From Lunularia cruciata (taxonomy: Eukaryota; Streptophyta; Marchantiopsida; Lunulariales; Lunulariaceae), in the NCBI GenBank assembly GCA_948567375.1, contig OX419757.1:57099665-57163664 (forward strand): a stretch of 64,000 nt of DNA, in the 5' to 3' direction. The notes below the pieces were generated by a model. The model was not told where the DNA came from. It did not search any database and saw only the letters and a list, made by a program, of their open reading frames with translations. Below are positions 59,646-64,000 of this stretch, piece after piece (the first letter of the stretch is position 1; each line of letters starts with the position of its first letter). The translations under genes were made by a program, and so were the position numbers.

Positions 59646-59651
59646 AATAAT
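59646..59651 (+). terminator. Poly(A) signal of the transporter gene
   Basis: aataat/aataaa-type signal (aataataaag) about 175 bases after the stop codon. Confidence 0.6.
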
Positions 59652-60643
59652 AAAGTTATCTGCATCTCGAAGCATATTTTTGGCAACTCATGGATCATCA
59701 AGCCTTTTACCAGAAGAAGTCAAGTGCTCAGTGAATTCCTGTAACCGTAACCACATCTGGTGCTTTCGGTAACCCTGACCACGCATATTCGAGGAAAAGG
59801 CGACCGCGTAGGATAATAATAAGAGCCAAGGATAAGTTGTAAGAGAATAATGGGGCTGAACCTCAATAGTACGGGCATGAGAAATCTGCCCTAATACATA
59901 TTTATGAAGCAAGATTTTCTTACCTGCTTGAACGCCGCTGTTTTAAGTCTTTTTATGGCTTGAATGCTAAACTGCTTGTGCATGTGAGAACCTCCCTTGT
60001 GTGATTGATCAAGCATGAGTGCTTATATCCAGCCACTCGATCCGCTTTGATCTCTCGTAGCCGCGCACAAGCAATTAACAAAGCTCAATATACTCGTCAG
60101 TGTCCGCGATTAATTCATCCAAAACAGAAAAACACAAGAAATGTGTCCCATTTTCCTTCTTGCATCCTTGACATGGCTGGGATTCCTTTTAAAATTGATG
60201 AGGTCATGCCATGGCTTCGTTTCATAAAAATGTTGACTTTATCTATAGACAAGGTTCATTCTCAATTCGGTGAGGATTTTCACAACTTGACTTTGACAAC
60301 TTTAGATCTAGCTGCGCTTGTAAGTGGCAGTAATCAATAACAAGAGGCTGTTACAAAGAACTGCATCGAATGTCCAAGAACTTGAACTTGGTCATATACA
60401 ATTGCACCGTTCAGAAGAATCATATTCCACCAATATTAGTCTCTCCACTCGAAAATTGAACATTTCATGTAATGTTTTCTATGCCTACATAACAGCTGCA
60501 ATCTCAATCACTGTCGTCCGTCCTACTCGTTCACTGGATTTTGTTTTACAGTTGATTTCCAGGGGCATGGCTGTAGACAGGTTATTCCAGAATTCGTGCC
60601 GACGGTCCATCTATGAATGTCATGATCACTTCGTAAATTGAAA
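59652..60643. other. Spacer between convergent genes
   Basis: Separates the 3' ends of the transporter gene (plus) and SPT6L (minus). A 111-codon frame at 60005-60340 has no recognisable domain. No transposon is visible. Confidence 0.45.
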
Positions 60644-61633
60644 TCAGCACCATGATACTATTGAGGAAAAACCAGTGCCTGGGGCTATAGGTTGGGGTGG
60701 TGGAGGCAATTTGTCCCATCCACCACGTCCCCCTCCAGGAAACCTGCCTCTCCGCCGCCTCCTCCTCGGCTCCCATCCTGCCCACCTCCTCCAAAACTCA
60801 CCCCTCTCCCTCCACCTTGTTGCTGCCAACCCGGTTGTCCACCTCTGCCGTTCCACTGACCTTGTTTAGAGGCCCCCGACGGCCAGTTATTACCACTTCG
60901 GTGCGACTGTGAGTCCTGCTCATTGCTTCAGCACTGCTAGGGTTGTTGGTTCAGGTTCGACCAAGATGGGATCTGCTCTTCAGTACCATTTGTCCAACCA
61001 CTGTCTGTGGCCCATACACTTGCTGGGAGCTTCGGGGAAGGGTTCTTCCCAGGCGGTAGTAGTTCCCTCTTTCTGGTCTTGAGCTTTCCGCCAGCTACAT
61101 TGGTGCGCCTCCAGTTGCAGGGGCCTTATCCCACCCGCGAGTACTTCTCAGAGAGTTCTTGTCAACCGGCTGACTTGTACCATGGGCCGCAGGCGCAGAA
61201 GTGCTTTCCTCAACTCCCCGTGCGCCAGGTTCAGTACTGACCCCGCCACTAGGTCTCCCTATACGTGCTTCTGGCTGAGAATTCCAGTTGGTTTCGACTG
61301 GCGGCTTTGCAGGAGGCTCCGGGACGATTTCCTCTCCTCTATTTGCATTTTTCTCCCACTCAGATGACCGACCACTTTGAGCTGGAGAGTATGCAGGTTG
61401 ACCCCACTGGCTTCTCCATGGTTTACTTGAAGACCAGTCCCAACCACTCTTGACACGGATCTTCCATACCAGGTTGATCCCAGCCACTGCTACTGCGGCG
61501 ATTCTTTGCCGCTCACCACCACTCTATCGTTTCGCCCCCGTCGATCCCAGTTACTCGATTCCCCTTTGTCACCGGTGGCATCCCATCCACTACTCCGGCC
61601 TCCGCCTTCAGGTTCACTTTCCGTACTGTCTCA
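60644..61633 (-). other. Distal WG/GW-rich tail of SPT6L, reading frame broken or re-spliced
   Basis: Coding-like sequence continues beyond the TGA at 61633-61631: SSGWD and SSNWD in the same frame to a TAG near 61496. In another frame follow SGWDWSSSKPW, SSEWEKN and TRGWDKAPATGG to about 61095. Further pieces NNWPSGASKQGQW, QPGWQQQGG and GGRGGWDKLPPPPQP reach about 60650. Trp-Gly type repeats persist in all pieces. Possible explanations are additional small introns (for example a donor-like ggtgagac at the TGA, and gtgagt near 60810), true loss of the tail, or assembly errors. I could not decide. Confidence 0.5.
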
Positions 61634-63863
61634 CCCACTTCGGGATGACGACTTCTCTTTCGGCGCTTCCCAACTACTGCCAGTGTCTTTGCTAGCTACC
61701 TCCGCAGGTTGATCCCAGCCAGTGCTAGCTTGAGTTTGTTCGGTAGCGGCTCCGCTAGGGGGCTTCTGTTTGCTACCCGCTGCAGAATCCCATTGATCGG
61801 CATTCGGAGCGCCCCATCCATAAGCAGCTGGTGGTGCGGAACTGGGTTGAGTCCAGCTGCTGCCTTCTTTCCCTTTCTCGCTTGCCAATCCGGCGGCAGT
61901 GGATTCTGGCTCTGTATAAGTCCATCCGCTCTCACTTGGAGTGGATTGTTCTGCCGGTGGGGGGGGCGGGGGAGGGGGAAGGGGAGGGGGAGGCGGTGCC
62001 GATTTTTCCCAGGCGTTCTCTTCTGCTCTTTTAGCACCTGGGTCTGCTGATCCTTCCCATAAAGTACTGCTTCCTCCACTCTGCGAGGTTGGCTCAGGGG
62101 TTGTTTCCCAACCGCTGCCACTGGTGGGCTTAGGAGCAGGGTTGTCCCATCCACTTCTTTTACCACCTTCTCTTACGGCACCAGCACGGCGAGGGTCTCC
62201 TCTAGACTGCTCCCAGCCACTTCCACCGGTCCTCACTGGTGGTGCAGCTTTGTTCCATCCAGTTTTAGTTGGCGTATCATAGCTACTTCTAGCTGTACCA
62301 TGAGATTCTTGTTCAGAGTCCCAACCACTTCGTCTAGGTGTTCGGTCAGGTGCTTGATCCCAAGTGCTACCGCCACTATCCCATCCCCCAGATGTCTTCC
62401 TTGAGCCCCAGCTGGTTTCTGCAATTGAATCATAATTGAACTTCAAAAATTAGACAGCGTTCAAGTCGTAAGCAACTTATACATCCAGGAGGGTAAAACA
62501 GATTTTAAATTGAGTATTCCAGCTATCCACAATGGGAGGGATGTTCATCATGTCACTTTTCCAGTTTCTTTTAATTCTTCCACTCAAAAGGAGCTTGCCC
62601 TTCCAATACCTCCATATCTGGCCTTCCCTGCTCGATGTCTTGTTATTGTGACTATAAACTTGATTACACCCAAGAAACTTCCTTACTCTGCATAAGTCTT
62701 CATTGTTTTTATCATTGTTGTTCACTTGTTTCATAACAGACATACTATCCGTTAAAATGACAATAGTAATTTCTTCGATTTCGACAAAATTTGTGAGAAA
62801 CTTCAGGTGATTGAAATGCAGCTGTATCTTGATCTGTATATTTATTTGCAGAAAATCAGCTGCAACTTAATCTCTGCTGTGTACGGCTCTCGCACATGGC
62901 CACATCCCTCCAGTAAAGGTCCTCGTGATTATCCTTAACAGTCACCCCAGTAGTAAAGATGAGAGATGTGAGATGCTGACAACAGTAATATCCAGAAGCA
63001 CTGAAACATAAGTGAAAGCGCCGTGCACCTACTAGCGTACCTGAAAGTGGTGTCAGTGAAGCTGCATCCGAGAAGCCTGTGTCGCGCCCAGAACCATTGA
63101 TTGCTGATTTCGGCCCCTCCCTAGGGGCCTGTTGTGATGCACTATCCCAACTGCTTTGTCCAGAAGGTGGAGGCATACTTCCCCTTTCTCCCCCATACCC
63201 AGAGCCAGCCGCAGACCCACTGCCCTCCCAACTATTCCAGCCACTACCATGAGATGATGGACCAGCCTTATCCCAACCACTGGAGGAATTTGAGCCACCT
63301 CTTGTTCGGTCCCAATCAGTTCCACTTCCTGTCATACCTCTTCCCCAGGATCCACTGTTTCTCCCTCTACCCCCACTGCGATCCCAGCTACTATTCGAGT
63401 CCCATCCACCTGGGCCACCTCCTTCGCCTGATCTTCCAGATCCCCATTGTCCACCGCTCCTATAACTAGCCCCACTGGCACTGGGTGCTGGGCTCCTCGG
63501 TGGCACCATTGCAGCAACAGCCCGTCGTGGCGCCACATCAGGTAACGCTTCATTGAAATGCTTTTGGAAATAATACACTAAATTTTCAGGCGATTCGAAG
63601 ACTTTCTTGCGGAATTTGAGGCCCTTCGGAGAGACACTAATGTACTCATGAGTAACGGTGCTCACGCTCTTGATATAGGACAACCTAAAAGCACCGGGAT
63701 GCTCGTGGCAAATGGAGAAGAAATAAGGAATGAGCTGAGGTTTTTCCTTCTTCAAAATTCGTAGAGAATCATCGACCTCCGCTTTGCTACCTCGTTTAAA
63801 CTTCCGGTACCGTAAAACATTTTTCACATGACCCACCAACGGATCTACATACCGAGCAATCAC
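61634..63863 (-). CDS. SPT6L: SPT6-like transcription elongation factor, C-terminal part with WG/GW AGO hook (partial)
   Basis: Histone chaperone and Pol II elongation factor. In plants its Trp-Gly repeats bind ARGONAUTE and link transcription to RNA-directed DNA methylation. Two exons are visible on the minus strand, 63863-63041 and 62418-61634, joined by a GT-AG intron (63040-62419, phase 1). The upstream intron fills the rest of the window, so the N-terminal bulk lies outside. The first exon holds the C-terminal SH2 domain: ARYVDPLVGHVKNVLRYRKF, EVDDSLRI, FFSICHEHPGAFRLSYI, SPKGLKFRKKVFES and LVYYFQKH, then RRAVAAMVPPRSP, matching plant SPT6L. From about 63490 it becomes Gly/Ser-rich with many GW and W-D/E/N motifs (SSGWDKAG, GSGWNSWEG). 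The second exon carries about ten more (TSWGSRK, SGWDSEQE, TGWNKAA, SGWEQSR, YGWGAPN) and a poly-Pro run (about 61990-61950). Confidence 0.9.
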
Positions 63864-64000
63864 CTGTTCCGATAACAATGAAAAGTTAGCAAACGAGTTC
63901 ATCTGCCTCACCATTGTACACCTAAGATTTTCCACGAGTATATTAGGAAATGAGTGTAGAAGCCGTTCGAGGAACGAGTATATATGCGTATCGTGTGTAT

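Noticed and set aside
60005-60340. A 111-codon frame between the transporter and SPT6L
   Set aside because: No recognisable domain or splice context, and it sits between two gene 3' ends.

Overview
The window is nuclear DNA of a land plant. It carries an intron-rich NPF/PTR transporter gene, the 3' half of a plant-type SPT6-like gene whose tail is rich in WG/GW repeats, and F-box genes. These sit among long AT-rich intergenic stretches and decayed plant retrotransposons. One retroelement carries a DNMT3-like methyltransferase. As I recall, angiosperms have lost that enzyme class while non-seed plants keep it, so I lean towards a bryophyte or another non-seed plant. The sequence alone does not fix the species.

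Positions 1-16146 form a three-level nest. The outer element is an old Ty3/gypsy chromovirus on the minus strand (78-16141, 5-bp target duplication CATAC, chromodomain at the pol C-terminus). A second Ty3/gypsy element on the plus strand (1479-11947) lies inside its integrase. The gag of that second element is split by a solo LTR (3293-3984). The second element is the most unusual object here. In order it encodes gag with two zinc knuckles, protease, a C5-cytosine methyltransferase, reverse transcriptase/RNase H, integrase and a C-terminal PHD finger. It therefore carried a DNA-methylation writer and a probable histone reader in one retrotransposon. Its LTR pieces are arranged as if a two-LTR circle had been opened inside one LTR before insertion. 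It is now dead: most stops are C-to-T changes of Gln or Arg codons, plus a few frameshifts.

Positions 16147-31153 are gene-poor: a decayed acidic coding remnant, then unassigned DNA with microsatellites. An F-box pseudogene (31477-32653) is a broken relative of the intact single-exon F-box gene at 49415-50683. Between them are a decayed MULE transposase gene (about 38950-41025, minus) with a 43-bp triplication, and a decayed Ty1/copia element (about 41209-46735, plus). The copia element contains a solo LTR related to the chromovirus LTR and has a duplicated 3' end.

Positions 50684-64000 hold the host genes. The six-exon NPF transporter gene (55807-59470, plus) has a clear TATA box and poly(A) signal. 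It converges on the SPT6-like gene (minus), whose 5' part lies outside the window. The transporter, the F-box gene and SPT6L look like ordinary housekeeping or regulatory genes. The transposons do not appear to form a functional unit with them.
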